DNA of 64,000 nt from Rhodococcus sp. OK519 (GTDB taxonomy: Bacteria; Actinomycetota; Actinomycetes; Mycobacteriales; Mycobacteriaceae): NCBI RefSeq assembly GCF_003051005.1, contig NZ_QAOW01000006.1, positions 1 to 64,000 on the forward strand. The letters run 5' to 3'. Position numbers and translations under genes: made by a program. Positions 50,442 to 59,698 of the stretch are shown here, piece after piece. Position 1 is the first letter of the stretch; every line of letters starts with the position of its first letter. The notes under the pieces are model-generated. The model saw only the letters and a program-made list of their open reading frames with translations, was not told the origin of the DNA and searched no databases.

Positions 50442-52013
50442 CTATCTCGTGATGGCGACCTGACGCACGTCGAAGACGCCGGAACCGACCCACGGGATGT
50501 CCTGGGCGCCTGCGACGTTGTCGGTGAACACCGTCAGATTGGTTTGGTGGCAGATGGGAATGAACAACGCTTCGTCCAGAGTCTTCGACCAGATGTCGTG
50601 GTACAGGCCGGCTCGGCCGTCCTGGCTCATCGTCGGATCGGCTGCCTGCTGGGCGAGCGCCGCGATCTCTGCGTTGTCGTTCGCGAACGCGTACGGCCCG
50701 GTGACGTACTGCGCGACGGTCTCGGCCGGATCGACGCGGACGTTGAGACTGCTGGTGACGACGGCCTCGAACTCGCCGGCCGCGTTGCGCGGTTCGCTCT
50801 GACTGTTGGGAACCGGATTGAGCTCGGCTCGAATTCCGGCCTTGGTCAACTGCGCCTGAATCACATTGGCCGGCTTCTCCATGTTCGTTCCGGCGCCGAA
50901 GGTCAGCGTCACCGTGGAGGGGCCGACAGCCTTCACCTGCCGCTGCGCGGCCGACGCGTCATACACATACGGGTACTGATAGGACTCGTCCGCTGCCCAG
51001 GAGTCTGCCGGATAGATCTGCCGGTACGGTGTACACGTCCCCGCGAACAGCGCGTTGATCTCATCTGGGTCGATGGCACGCGCGATGGCCTGCCGCAACT
51101 GTGGGTCGGCAAGATCACCACGCGAGCGCAGCATGACTCCCAGCACGTTTCGAAACTCGACCTCCTCGATGTTCAGCGCTCCGCCCGCTGCCAGATCCTT
51201 GGCCCCAGCGACCTCGCTGGCCGAACTCACCCACGTGAGATCCGTGGCACCGGTTCGGATTCCGTTCAGGCGCGTGGATGCATCGGGTATCGCCCGAATC
51301 TCCATTCCGGCCACTCGCCCGGCGGCGGGATCCCAGTTCTCCCCTTCCGCCCGCGTCAGCACGAGTGATTCCTCGGGAACGTACGTGGTGACGACGTAGG
51401 CGCCTGAGCCGAACTCCCCCGGGTCATTGCGAATGTCGGCGCCGGCCGCGATCGCGGCCGGGCTGATCATCATTCCGACGTTGGTGGTGAAGCGGCCGGG
51501 GAGCTCCACGCCCGTGCCGGGCGCGAGGTGCAGCCGGACATGTGTCGGGTCCACCACTTCGACACTGGTGACGTCACTGAGTGCGTCGACGACGGTGCTG
51601 CCCGACATTGTCTGTCCCCGAGTGATGTTGGCCGCGACGGCATCGGCGTCGAAGGCTTCCCCGTCATGAAATGACACGCCCTCGCGGAGCGTGAGTTCGA
51701 GGTACGAACCGTCGGCGGCGAAGTTCCACTCCGTCGCGAGTCCGGGGACCATCCGGTCGTTCGAATCCACCATGATCAGCCGATCGAAGACCGGCGTGAG
51801 GTAGCCCCAGCCGCCGTAGCTTGTTTGCAAGTACGGATCGAGGTTACGAGACGGGGCGGCGGTCGTCACCCGCAGAACGGCCGTCTGATCGAGTTCACCA
51901 CCCGACGACGTGACTCCGCCGGATGCACCCCCACCACACGCGCCAAGCAATAGCGCGGATACGACCACCCACACTGCGATGTGCCCGCCACGCGGGCGAC
52001 TACGTGCCGTCAT
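50442..52013 (-). CDS. Family 5 extracellular solute-binding lipoprotein
   Basis: 523 residues. Signal peptide with lipobox LLLGACGG. The mature protein has the oligopeptide/dipeptide-binding (DppA/OppA) pattern: LRVTTAAPSRNLDPYLQTSY, PVFDRLIMVDSNDRMVPGLA, LTLREGVSFHDGEAFDADAV and AIARAIDPDEINALF. ATG 52013 follows GAGGAGGAAAG. No ABC permease or ATPase gene accompanies it in the window. Its place inside a catabolic operon suggests capture of the substrate, with membrane parts supplied from elsewhere. Alternatively it has a sensory role. Confidence 0.85.
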   Translation of the reverse strand: MTARSRPRGGHIAVWVVVSALLLGACGGGASGGVTSSGGELDQTAVLRVTTAAPSRNLDPYLQTSYGGWGYLTPVFDRLIMVDSNDRMVPGLATEWNFAADGSYLELTLREGVSFHDGEAFDADAVAANITRGQTMSGSTVVDALSDVTSVEVVDPTHVRLHLAPGTGVELPGRFTTNVGMMISPAAIAAGADIRNDPGEFGSGAYVVTTYVPEESLVLTRAEGENWDPAAGRVAGMEIRAIPDASTRLNGIRTGATDLTWVSSASEVAGAKDLAAGGALNIEEVEFRNVLGVMLRSRGDLADPQLRQAIARAIDPDEINALFAGTCTPYRQIYPADSWAADESYQYPYVYDASAAQRQVKAVGPSTVTLTFGAGTNMEKPANVIQAQLTKAGIRAELNPVPNSQSEPRNAAGEFEAVVTSSLNVRVDPAETVAQYVTGPYAFANDNAEIAALAQQAADPTMSQDGRAGLYHDIWSKTLDEALFIPICHQTNLTVFTDNVAGAQDIPWVGSGVFDVRQVAITR

Positions 52014-52101
52014 CTTTCCTCCTCGATCAGTGAGTTCGTTTTCGCAACAACGACGAAAGGGGTCTGCCACCTGCTGTCTTCTGCTGGGCCTGTCGATCCG
52101 G

Positions 52102-53316
52102 CTATATGGACGGTGCCGCTCGGTACTTCCGTAGCTCCTGACGCGCGACGCTGCGGATGTGCACCTCGTCCGGACCGTCGGCGATTCCCAGGATGCGGGC
52201 GCTCGCCCACATGCGGGCGATCGGGAAGTCGTCGGTCACACCGCCGCCGCCGTGACACTGGATCGCCCGGTTCAGCACCGACCTGGCGACGCGCGGACCG
52301 ATCACCTTCACAGCCGCGATCTCGATCTGCGCACCCTTGGCGCCCACCCGGTCGATCATCCACGCCGTCTTCAGCACCAGCAGTCGTGCCTGCTCGACCT
52401 CCATGCGGGACTCGGCAATCCAGGTACGGACCACCCCCTGGTCCGCGATGGGCCCTCCGAAGGCGTTGCGCGCCATCGTCCGTCGCACCATGAGTTCGAG
52501 ACCGCGTTCGGCCATACCGATGCAGCGCATCGCGTGGTGGATCCGGCCGGGTCCGAGACGCGCCTGAGCGATCGCGAAACCCTCGCCCTCACCGGCGAGC
52601 ATGTTGCCGACCGGAACGCGGACGTCCGTGAACTGAATCTCGGCGTGCCCCTGCTGGTCGTGGTACCCGAATATCGGCAGCGAACGGATGATCTCGACGC
52701 CCGGTGTCGCTACGGGAACCAGGATCATCGACTGCTGCCGATGAGGTGCGGCATCCGGGTCCGTCTTACCCATCACCACGAGGATCTCGCACCGCGGGTC
52801 CGCCGCGCCCGTCGTCCACCACTTCCGTCCGTTGACCACGTACTCGTCGCCGTCCCGCACGATCGACGTCGAGATGTTCCGCGCATCGGACGATGCGACA
52901 TCCGGTTCCGTCATGGAGAAGCCCGATCGGATGCGTCCGTCGAGCAGCGGATCCAGCCAACGTTCCTGCTGCTCAGGCGTGCCGAACATGTGGAGAATTT
53001 CCATGTTCCCGGTCGAGGGCGCGGAGCAGTTCAAGGCCTCGGGCGCGATGTAGGGCGAACGGCCCGTGACCTCCGCGATGTGCGCGTAGTCCAAGTGGGT
53101 GAGCCCGGACAGCGCCGGCAGGAAGAGATTCCACATCCCCTGCCTGCGCGCCTCGGTCTTGAGCTCCTCGACGATCGGCGGCAGGACGTGGCTGTGCGGG
53201 CCGTCGGCCTCGAGCTGCTTCGCGTACACCGGCTCCGCGGGATAGACGTACTCGTCCATGAACTTCTCGAGGCGAGCGATGATCTCGCGGGCTTCGGGAC
53301 TCGGTGACAGATCCAC
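52102..53316 (-). CDS. Acyl-CoA dehydrogenase
   Basis: 404 residues. The family motifs are [60 protein letters not shown] and the C-terminal [17 protein letters not shown]. The DGPDEVH end is that of the ACAD10/11-like branch. GTG start after GAGAGGAAA. Role: alpha,beta-oxidation of a CoA ester, or, if the neighbouring kinase makes a phospho-acyl-CoA, elimination of phosphate as LvaC and ACAD10/11 do. It lies 40 bases after the oxidoreductase gene in the same operon. Confidence 0.87.
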   Translation of the reverse strand: MDLSPSPEAREIIARLEKFMDEYVYPAEPVYAKQLEADGPHSHVLPPIVEELKTEARRQGMWNLFLPALSGLTHLDYAHIAEVTGRSPYIAPEALNCSAPSTGNMEILHMFGTPEQQERWLDPLLDGRIRSGFSMTEPDVASSDARNISTSIVRDGDEYVVNGRKWWTTGAADPRCEILVVMGKTDPDAAPHRQQSMILVPVATPGVEIIRSLPIFGYHDQQGHAEIQFTDVRVPVGNMLAGEGEGFAIAQARLGPGRIHHAMRCIGMAERGLELMVRRTMARNAFGGPIADQGVVRTWIAESRMEVEQARLLVLKTAWMIDRVGAKGAQIEIAAVKVIGPRVARSVLNRAIQCHGGGGVTDDFPIARMWASARILGIADGPDEVHIRSVARQELRKYRAAPSI

Positions 53317-53356
53317 CAGGGTTTCCTCTCGATTCGAAGATGTGTCGTGACGCTGT

Positions 53357-54337
53357 CTAGTCCGCCACGGACGTCAGGACGACCTTGCCGAGGGCTCGCC
53401 GGCCCATCACGACGTCCAGCGCCGCCGCCGCGTCGGAGAGCGGGTAGGCCGCGCTCACATGCGGGTGGAGGGCGCCTCGCTCGTACCAGCCGAACAGACG
53501 ATTCATGTTGTCGCCGTTGCGCTCCGGGTTGCGCTTCGCCCACGCGCCCCACAGCACGCCGTGCACGGAGCCGGAGCACACGAGCAGCCTGTTGAGCCCT
53601 ACCCTGGGAATGTCGCCCGACGCGTAGCCGACTGTCAGGTACCGGCCGCCCCACGCGAGCGAACGCACTGCGGCCTGCGCGTGGTCACCGCCGACAGGGT
53701 CGTACACGACGTCGACTCCGCCGTCCGTGAGCGTGGCGACTCGCTCCTTCAGGTCTTCCCCGGAGTAGTCGATCGTCTCGTCCGCACCGTGCGATCGGCA
53801 CAGTTCCAGCTTCTCCGGACTCGACGCCGCCGCAATCACGCGCGCCCCCAGCGCCTTTCCGATTTCGACGGCCGTGAGGCCAACGCCGCCCGATGCGCCG
53901 AGCACGAGGAGTGTCTCCCCCGCTCGTAGGTCGGCGCGGTCGACCAGGCCGTGACACGACGTCCCGTAAGTCACGGCGAACCCGGCGGCATCGGTGTACG
54001 ACATGGCGTCCGGGATCGGGAACACCATCTGCGCCGAGACGACGACCTGCTCCGCGTAGCCGCCCATGCCGCAGAAGGCGAGCACGCGGGAACCGACGGC
54101 AATACCGGTGACGCCCTCCCCAACCGTCCGCACCACCCCGGCCGCCTCGGAACCGGGCACGAACGGCAGAGGCGGCTTGGTCTGGTAGTTGCCTGCCACG
54201 ATGAGGCCGTCGGGGAAGTTCACGCCGGATGCGTGTACCTCGACCAGCACCTCACCCGGCCCCGGTACCGGATCGTCGATGTCTTCGTGCCGCAACGTGT
54301 CCGGCGCGCCGAGCGTCCGGCACAGCTGAGCCTTCAC
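53357..54337 (-). CDS. NADPH:quinone oxidoreductase-type MDR dehydrogenase
   Basis: 326 residues. GroES-like N-terminus ([20 protein letters not shown], then [15 protein letters not shown]) and Rossmann motif [20 protein letters not shown] at about 145-165. The catalytic zinc ligands of alcohol dehydrogenases are absent, so it belongs to the quinone oxidoreductase/enoyl reductase group. It may reduce or saturate a pathway intermediate. GTG start overlapping the MaoC stop (GTGA); 40 bases to the acyl-CoA dehydrogenase gene. Confidence 0.83.
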   Translation of the reverse strand: MKAQLCRTLGAPDTLRHEDIDDPVPGPGEVLVEVHASGVNFPDGLIVAGNYQTKPPLPFVPGSEAAGVVRTVGEGVTGIAVGSRVLAFCGMGGYAEQVVVSAQMVFPIPDAMSYTDAAGFAVTYGTSCHGLVDRADLRAGETLLVLGASGGVGLTAVEIGKALGARVIAAASSPEKLELCRSHGADETIDYSGEDLKERVATLTDGGVDVVYDPVGGDHAQAAVRSLAWGGRYLTVGYASGDIPRVGLNRLLVCSGSVHGVLWGAWAKRNPERNGDNMNRLFGWYERGALHPHVSAAYPLSDAAAALDVVMGRRALGKVVLTSVAD

Positions 54338-54750
54338 GCCGACCCCCCGACCGGGCCGGTCGCGAAGGTCGCCCACGCCTTGACCGCGAGTCCGCCTGTC
54401 TGCCGGGCACAGTCGAGTTCGAGATCCACCTTGGTCACGTCGCCCTCCTCGTACTGGCGCAGGATCTGCGCGGTGCAGGTGAGCACGTCGTCGGGCCACA
54501 CCTGTTCGAGGAACCGCACCCGGTAGGACCGAATGTTCTCGGCACCGAGCCATTCGCTCGCATACGTCGCCAGCAACCCCGCCTGGAACATGCCCACCGA
54601 GAACGGCGACGGATACCCGGCGGCCTCGGCGAATGTCTGGTCGTGATGGATCGGGTTCATGTCGCCCGACGCACCCTGGTAGCGAACGAAGTCGGTGCGG
54701 GTCACCGGCCCGACGGTCCAGGGGCCGGGAACTGTCAGCGCTGCGGTCAT
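54334..54750 (-). CDS. MaoC-like hydratase subunit (catalytic half)
   Basis: 138 residues, a single hot-dog domain. The hydratase-2 motif is present as YQGASGDMNPIHHDQTFAEA with the catalytic Asp and His, then GYPSPFSVGMFQAGLLATYA. It starts inside the stop of the second MaoC-like gene. Pairs like this form heterodimeric enoyl-CoA hydratases, as ChsH1/ChsH2 and HtdX/Y-type enzymes do in mycobacteria. It would hydrate a 2-enoyl-CoA in the pathway. Confidence 0.82.
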   Translation of the reverse strand: MTAALTVPGPWTVGPVTRTDFVRYQGASGDMNPIHHDQTFAEAAGYPSPFSVGMFQAGLLATYASEWLGAENIRSYRVRFLEQVWPDDVLTCTAQILRQYEEGDVTKVDLELDCARQTGGLAVKAWATFATGPVGGSA

Positions 54751-55196
54751 GCGTCCTCCGTTGCGGGTCGGGCGGTTTCGACGCCGGTCATGGTGGCCTG
54801 GGCCACCAACGTGCCGGCCTCGTCGACGAAATCGGTCACCATCACCGCGAACGTCAACTCACCACCGCGACGGCCCTGCTTGGTGTAGACGTCGGTGATC
54901 CGCGACGTGCAGCGCAGCCGGGTTCCGGCTTTCGGTGGCGGCCCGAAGAACTCGTACTTCTGCTCGGCGTGGAGTCCACGTTTGCCGTCGAATTCGACTG
55001 CCTTCCAAGGATTGCCATCGGTAGGGGCCCAGAAATTGGTGGTGGTGAGAAAGGTCGGCGGCGACACCGCGTCCTCGCGCTCCAGATAGTCGGGATTCGA
55101 CGAGTAGGTCGCCACCGCGAACTCACGGATCTTGCCACGCTCGACGTCGAGGTCGTAGGCCTTGCCCTCGATGCCGACGGCATCTGCGTTTGCCAT
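54747..55196 (-). CDS. MaoC N-terminal-domain (FAS1-type dehydratase) protein
   Basis: 149 residues, hot-dog domain of the MaoC N-terminal type: YDLDVERGKIREFAVATYSS, SPPTFLTTTNFW, and LHAEQKYEFFGPPPKAGTRL. It lacks the catalytic Asp-x-x-x-x-His motif, so it is the partner half of the hydratase encoded next. GGAGGG stands just before the ATG. It lies 27 bases after the SDR gene. Confidence 0.8.
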   Translation of the reverse strand: MANADAVGIEGKAYDLDVERGKIREFAVATYSSNPDYLEREDAVSPPTFLTTTNFWAPTDGNPWKAVEFDGKRGLHAEQKYEFFGPPPKAGTRLRCTSRITDVYTKQGRRGGELTFAVMVTDFVDEAGTLVAQATMTGVETARPATEDA

Positions 55197-55223
55197 GTTC
55201 CCTCCAGGGATGTGCGGATCGAA

Positions 55224-56009
55224 TCAGGCGTGCTGACTACTGACGGAGACGACCTCACCGGTCATGTACGACGAGTAGTCGCTCGCGAGGAACACCATGA
55301 CGTTCGCGATCTCCCACGGCTCAGCGGCGCGTCCGAAAGCCTCACGGGCGCTGAGCTGTCCGAGCAGCTCATCGCTCGTCACCTTCGCCAGATGCGCGTG
55401 CATCGCGATGCTGGGCGAGACGGCGTTGACCCGGATACCGTGCTCGGCCACGTCCAGTGCAGAGCAGCGCGTCAGGGCCATCACTCCCGCCTTCGCGGCG
55501 GCGTAGTGCGCCTGTCCGGCCTGCGCACGCCAACCGATGACCGAGGCATTGTTGATGATGGTGCCGCTGCGCCGCGGCACCATGTGCCGCAGCACCGAGC
55601 GAGTGGCGCGGAACGTGCTGGTGAGAGTGACGTCCAGGACCGAGTTCCATTCGTCGTCGGTCATGTGGGTCACGCTCGCCGTGCCGCCGAGGCCGGCGTT
55701 GTTCACCAGGACGTCGACGGCTCCGTGTTCCTCGACCGCACTGTCCATCAGGCGGTCGATCTGCTCCTGATCGGTCACATCGCAGACGACGGTGAGCGGA
55801 CGGGTTCCGAACTCCGCCTCGAGCCTGTCCGCGGCTTCGGAGAGTCGGCGTTCGTGCCGGTCGCTGATCGTCAAGTGAGCGCCCTCGGCCGCGAACCGCT
55901 GAGCCGCAGCGAACCCGATACCGGTGCCTGCGGCCGCGGTCACGACGACGGACCGTCCTTGGACGAGACCGTGGGCCGGTCCGGGAGTGGGCGCGGTGGA
56001 CTCAGACAA
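55224..56009 (-). CDS. Short-chain dehydrogenase/reductase (second SDR of the operon)
   Basis: 261 residues. Motifs VVVTAAAGTGIGFAAAQRFA (Gly-rich loop variant), NNAGLGGTASV, the Ser block IINNASVIGWRAQ and Tyr-x-x-x-Lys in AHYAAAKAGVMAL. The sequence is of the type of Rv3548c/Rv3549c-like SDRs that accompany Ipd genes. The Gly motif TAAAGTGIG departs from the usual TGxxxGxG. Probably an NAD-linked 3-hydroxyacyl-CoA or ring hydroxyl dehydrogenase. Its start overlaps the end of the upstream SDR gene by 8 bases. Confidence 0.83.
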   Translation of the reverse strand: MSESTAPTPGPAHGLVQGRSVVVTAAAGTGIGFAAAQRFAAEGAHLTISDRHERRLSEAADRLEAEFGTRPLTVVCDVTDQEQIDRLMDSAVEEHGAVDVLVNNAGLGGTASVTHMTDDEWNSVLDVTLTSTFRATRSVLRHMVPRRSGTIINNASVIGWRAQAGQAHYAAAKAGVMALTRCSALDVAEHGIRVNAVSPSIAMHAHLAKVTSDELLGQLSAREAFGRAAEPWEIANVMVFLASDYSSYMTGEVVSVSSQHA

Positions 56010-56877
56010 GACCGCTCATCTCCTGTACGAGCTCGTCGACGGTCCAGCGGGCGCCCTTGTCGATGATCTTCCCGTACTGCCAGCCGAGGAACTGACGGAT
56101 CTCGCCGCCCTTGGCGTAGAACACCGAACCGCTGGCGGGGCACTGCTCGGTGAGAAGGTACGCGACGACGGGCGAGACGTTGCCCGGGTGGTACACGTCG
56201 AATGCCTCCGGGTCCGCGGGCACCGCGACCATGTCCTTGATGCCCGGAACCTCCTCGGTCATACGGGTGCGTGCGACGGGCGTGATCGCGTTCGCACGAA
56301 TCCCGTAGCGCTCCAGTTCCTGCGCCAGGATCACCGTGAGCGACGCGATACCGGCCTTGGCCGCTCCGTAGTTGCTCTGTCCCACGGCACCGAGCAGTCC
56401 GGACGTGCTCGAGACGTTGACGATCGACGCCTTGACGTCGTCGCCGGCCTTCGACCGGTCGCGCCAGTGCGCGCCGAAGACACGGCACGGGGCGAACGTG
56501 GCCCGCAGCTGCCCGGTGATCACGTCGTCCCACTCGTCTTCGCTCATGTTGACGAACATGCGATCTCGCAGGATGCCTGCGTTGTTCACCAGTCCGTGCA
56601 CCACTCCGAAGCTGCCGAGTGCCGTGTCGAGCAGGCTCTGCGCGCCCTCGATCGTGGTCACGTCGGCGTCGTTCGCGACAGCCACCCCACCGGCGGCGGT
56701 GATCTCGTCCGCGACCTGTATCGCCAGCGACGGATCCGAGCCCTTGCCGTCCGGGCCGGCACCGGTGTCGTTGACCACCACGCGGGCCCCCTCGGCGGCG
56801 GCCAGCAGGGCGTGTTCGCGGCCGATTCCGCGGCCCGCGCCGGTCACCACGATCACGCGATTGTCGAGTTGGTTCAT
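56002..56877 (-). CDS. Short-chain dehydrogenase/reductase (MFE-2/FOX2-like)
   Basis: 291 residues. VIVVTGAGRGIGREHALLAA, VNDTGAGPDGKGSDPSLAIQ (the long insertion after strand 2 seen in peroxisomal MFE-2 type 3-hydroxyacyl-CoA dehydrogenases), NNAGILRDRMFVNM, the Ser in IVNVSSTSGLLG and Tyr-x-x-x-Lys in SNYGAAKAGIASL. It would oxidise a 3-hydroxyacyl-CoA. The ATG follows GGAGGAGGA. A degenerate KstR2-like box lies at 56899-56914 in the 33-base gap before it. Confidence 0.86.
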   Translation of the reverse strand: MNQLDNRVIVVTGAGRGIGREHALLAAAEGARVVVNDTGAGPDGKGSDPSLAIQVADEITAAGGVAVANDADVTTIEGAQSLLDTALGSFGVVHGLVNNAGILRDRMFVNMSEDEWDDVITGQLRATFAPCRVFGAHWRDRSKAGDDVKASIVNVSSTSGLLGAVGQSNYGAAKAGIASLTVILAQELERYGIRANAITPVARTRMTEEVPGIKDMVAVPADPEAFDVYHPGNVSPVVAYLLTEQCPASGSVFYAKGGEIRQFLGWQYGKIIDKGARWTVDELVQEMSGLV

Positions 56878-56898
56878 CGTCGTCCTCCTCCAGAGAGA

Positions 56899-56914
56899 AT
56901 CAAGAATTTGCTAC
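56899..56914. promoter_or_regulatory. KstR2-like operator, degenerate internal copy
   Basis: ATCAAGAATTTGCTAC matches the exact site ATCAAACATTTGCTAC at 14 of 16 bases, and the next bases CGTGCG also match the copy at 59673. It overlaps the stop codon of the IpdC-like gene and lies just upstream of the SDR at 56877, so it may mark an internal promoter or a decayed one. Confidence 0.5.
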
Positions 56915-57996
56915 GTGCGGTCGGTAGTTGCCAGCCGTGCCAGCGTGGTCTCGGCCTCGGCAACGATCCGCTCGATCAGTTCGGCGCAGCTGGGGATGTC
57001 GTCGATCAGCCCCACCACCTGACCGGTGGCCATCACGCCGATGTCGGCGTTGCCGTCGACCAGCGCAGAGCGGTACAGCATGGGCGCGTTCGCGGCCATC
57101 ACCACCTGACGCCAACCGAGTTCGTGGCTCTTCTTCATCTCGAGCCCCTCGCGGATCATGTCCTTCCACGGGGTTCCCGAGAGTTTCTGGAATGCAAGGG
57201 CATTGCGCACGGCGCGCACCACGCGTTGCGGGCCCCTCGTGGATTCGAGCTGATCGATGGTGCCGGCGCGGAGCACCCGCTGCGGGACACCGTCGATCTC
57301 CAGCGTCACCACGGTGTCGTTCACCGACTTCGACAGGTAGACGTCCTTGACGACCTGCGCCACCGGCGAGTCGCTGGTCAGCATGAACCGGGTGCCCATC
57401 GCGATGCCGTCGGCGCCGTACGCGAGCGCCGAGACCAGACCGCGGCCGTCGAAGTAGCCACCCGCCGCGATGACGGGGATGTCGACCGCGTCGACCACCT
57501 GCGGCAGCAGCAGGCTCGTCGGAACGGCGCCCGTGTGGCCGCCACCCTCGCCACCCTGCACCACCACCGCGTCGACGCCCCACTCGGCGACCTTCTCGGC
57601 GTGCCGGCGGGCCCCGATCGACGGAACCACCACCAGTCCGGCGTCCTTGAGCTTCGCGATCAGGTCCCGCTTGGGCGCGAGCGCGAACGACGCGACCTTG
57701 ACGCCCGAGCGGATCAACAGGTCCAACCGCTTGTCGATGTCCTCCTGGTTGGCCCGCAGGTTCACGCCGAACGGGGCGTCGGTGTGGTCCTTGACGTAGT
57801 TGATCGCCTGCTCGAGCTCGTCGAAGCTGAGCATCCCACCGGCGATGATGCCGAGACCACCGGCCGCGGCGGTGGCCGCGGTGAGCTTCGCGTCGGAGAC
57901 GTAGCCCATTCCGGTCTGCACGATCGGATACTTCACTCCGAACAGGTCGCACAGTCGGGTGTGCAGCGCACTGCGATTCGATTCGACGGTGGTCAC
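56911..57996 (-). CDS. IpdC-like flavoprotein (nitronate monooxygenase family)
   Basis: 361 residues, close to IpdC of M. tuberculosis (355). TIM barrel of the NMO/2-nitropropane dioxygenase family: YPIVQTGMGYVSDAKLTAAT, GGLGIIAGGML, FGVNLRANQ, the FMN/phosphate block VVQGGEGGGHTGAVPTSLLL, and GGYFDGRGLVSALAYGADGI. IpdC is an FMN hydroxylase/oxidoreductase-like enzyme needed in steroid C/D-ring breakdown. The GTG start overlaps the stop of the IpdB-like gene (GTGA), the same gene order as in Mtb Rv3551-3553. Confidence 0.87.
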   Translation of the reverse strand: MTTVESNRSALHTRLCDLFGVKYPIVQTGMGYVSDAKLTAATAAAGGLGIIAGGMLSFDELEQAINYVKDHTDAPFGVNLRANQEDIDKRLDLLIRSGVKVASFALAPKRDLIAKLKDAGLVVVPSIGARRHAEKVAEWGVDAVVVQGGEGGGHTGAVPTSLLLPQVVDAVDIPVIAAGGYFDGRGLVSALAYGADGIAMGTRFMLTSDSPVAQVVKDVYLSKSVNDTVVTLEIDGVPQRVLRAGTIDQLESTRGPQRVVRAVRNALAFQKLSGTPWKDMIREGLEMKKSHELGWRQVVMAANAPMLYRSALVDGNADIGVMATGQVVGLIDDIPSCAELIERIVAEAETTLARLATTDRT

Positions 57997-58751
57997 GCGG
58001 GTACCTCCTTGTCGCGCAGGTTGCGCGGATCGATGACCGTGCGGATCAGCTCGAGCTCTTCCGCGGTCGGGATTCGCGTCTGTGGAACCGAGTCCGGGAT
58101 CACGAGGTCGAATCCGGTGGCCCCGACGACGTCGTCGACGGTGACGCCGGGATGGACCGACACCAGTCGCAGTCGCCCCGTGTCCGGCGTGAAGTCCAGC
58201 ACCGCCAGATCCGTGACGACCCGGCGGAGCTCGTGGTACCGCGTAGCCGCCGGGCCCGCCTTGCGGGCGTTGTCGTATCCGACACCCGAGACCATGTCGA
58301 CCTTGGGCACGAACACCCGGGTGCTGTGCCTGGGCACCCAGTAGCTGGTGGGGTGATAGACGGTGTTGCCCGGCGCTCCGCGTACCCCCAGCAGCTGAAC
58401 AGCCGGGCGGGCGTGATCCCCGATCGCGGAGATGTTGCAGTTGCCGTACGTGTCGAGCTGGGTGGGGATCATCATGATGTGGCGCTTGCCGTTCCACACG
58501 AGATCGAAGATCTGGTTGAACGGCAGCCACGCCTCGACCTCACCGTCGGCCGCACCACCTACCGCCCACGTGCCTCGTACCGCACTGGCTTCACCGTCGG
58601 ACACCATGAGATCTGGCTCGAAGGTGTTCCGCGCCAATCGGACTCCGATGGCCGGAATGGTGCCGAATGCGCTGGCGATCACTTCGCCGCTTCCGCGATA
58701 CGCCTCGGCGCACGCGACCGCACACACTTCCGCCCGTGTCGCTGCACTCAT
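57993..58751 (-). CDS. IpdB-like CoA-transferase-fold subunit
   Basis: 252 residues. TRAEVCAVACAEAYRGSGEV, FEPDLMVSDGEA, KRHIMMIPTQLDTYGNCNIS, GVRGAPGNTVYHPTSYWVP and LIRTVIDPRNLRDKEVPA follow the Mtb IpdB sequence nearly block for block. IpdAB is a CoA-transferase homolog that does not transfer CoA but hydrolytically opens the last steroid ring of COCHEA-CoA. Clear differences in the middle of the protein argue for a paralog with another substrate. The ATG overlaps the IpdA-like stop (ATGA). Confidence 0.9.
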   Translation of the reverse strand: MSAATRAEVCAVACAEAYRGSGEVIASAFGTIPAIGVRLARNTFEPDLMVSDGEASAVRGTWAVGGAADGEVEAWLPFNQIFDLVWNGKRHIMMIPTQLDTYGNCNISAIGDHARPAVQLLGVRGAPGNTVYHPTSYWVPRHSTRVFVPKVDMVSGVGYDNARKAGPAATRYHELRRVVTDLAVLDFTPDTGRLRLVSVHPGVTVDDVVGATGFDLVIPDSVPQTRIPTAEELELIRTVIDPRNLRDKEVPA

Positions 58752-59611
58752 GCCGATGTCTCCTCGCGCTCGCCGCGCACCGCGCGCTGATAGTCCGCCT
58801 CCGGTCCCGCCAGGTAGCGGTCGACGAAGGTCTGCCACTTCTCCGGATCCTTGGCAGCCGCGACGTATTCACGTTGAAATCCTTCGTCGCGGTCGTAGTC
58901 CGGCACGCACGACGTGAAGTGCGCGCCGCCGGGTGCGGCCACGACGCCGGACACCAGCAATCGGGGAATCCTGATCGTCGACGGATGCGCCTCCGCGGTG
59001 AGTTCGGCTGTCGGCACGATGCGCTCGCACGAGACGTACACCTGCTCGGCCGCCATACAGAACAGGTCGTCGAAGTACAGGTCCGGCCCCAGGTACTGCG
59101 CATTACCGTGCATGTCGGCGCGGTTCATGTGCACCAGTGCCGCGTCGAGCGGGAGCGCCGGCATCGCGACCAAGTTCTCGTCCCCGTAGGGATCGGTGAC
59201 CGTGCGCAATTCGGGGTTGACGCGCATCACGTCCGAGCCGAGACCCGCGCGGGTCGGCAGGTAGGGCAGCCGGATCCCGGCGGCGTACAGACCCCACTGC
59301 AGCATGCCCTCGTCGTACTCGGCGACCTCGATGTTTCCGCTCTGACGAGCGGCACGGAAGTGCGGGTCGAGCGGGATCGAGTCCAGCGAGACGAACCCGA
59401 AGATCACCTTGCGCACCTTGCCCGCGGCACACAGCAGGCCCACGTCCGGTCCGCCGTAGGACACGACGGTGAGATCGTCGATGTCCGACCGCAGGATCTC
59501 CCGCACGAGCGACATCGGCTTCCGCCGCGATCCCCACCCTCCGATACCGATGGTCATCCCGGATTTCAGCCGGCTGACCACTTCCTTCTCCGACATTCTC
59601 TTGTCCGACAA
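58748..59611 (-). CDS. IpdA-like CoA-transferase-fold subunit
   Basis: 287 residues from the TTG at 59611 (LSDKRMSEKEVV), which aligns with the MPDKRT start of Mtb IpdA and follows GAAGGATGG; ATG 59596 is the alternative. Blocks shared with IpdA: SGMTIGIGGWGSRRKPM, YGGPDVGLLCAAGKV, FGFVSLDS, YDEGMLQWGL (the Asp-Glu-Gly-Met block that holds the proposed catalytic Glu), LPTRAGLGSD and APGGAHFTSCVPDYDRDEGF. Partner of the IpdB-like subunit in ring opening. First gene of the large minus-strand operon, 62 bases after an exact operator. Confidence 0.9.
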   Translation of the reverse strand: MSDKRMSEKEVVSRLKSGMTIGIGGWGSRRKPMSLVREILRSDIDDLTVVSYGGPDVGLLCAAGKVRKVIFGFVSLDSIPLDPHFRAARQSGNIEVAEYDEGMLQWGLYAAGIRLPYLPTRAGLGSDVMRVNPELRTVTDPYGDENLVAMPALPLDAALVHMNRADMHGNAQYLGPDLYFDDLFCMAAEQVYVSCERIVPTAELTAEAHPSTIRIPRLLVSGVVAAPGGAHFTSCVPDYDRDEGFQREYVAAAKDPEKWQTFVDRYLAGPEADYQRAVRGEREETSA

Positions 59612-59672
59612 TTTGTTCCATCCTTCGTCTACGTCCCGACAACGCCCCGTCGATTCACGGAGCACTCGGCGT

Positions 59673-59688
59673 ATCAAACATTTGCTAC
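59673..59688. promoter_or_regulatory. KstR2-like operator before the Ipd-like operon
   Basis: ATCAAACATTTGCTAC, the exact reverse complement of the sites at 60582 and 62701. It lies 62 bases upstream of the IpdA-like start. The core CAAA-N2-TTTG is symmetric; the flanks A-N and N-T fit the known KstR2 pattern AnCAAGnnCTTGnT with one change per half-site. Confidence 0.75.
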
Positions 59689-59698
59689 GTGCGCGCCA

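Noticed and set aside
58004-58530. IpdC-like protein extended upstream to 58530
   Set aside because: The added part is a shadow of the IpdB-like gene. The GTG at 57996 overlaps the IpdB-like stop, as coupled genes do.
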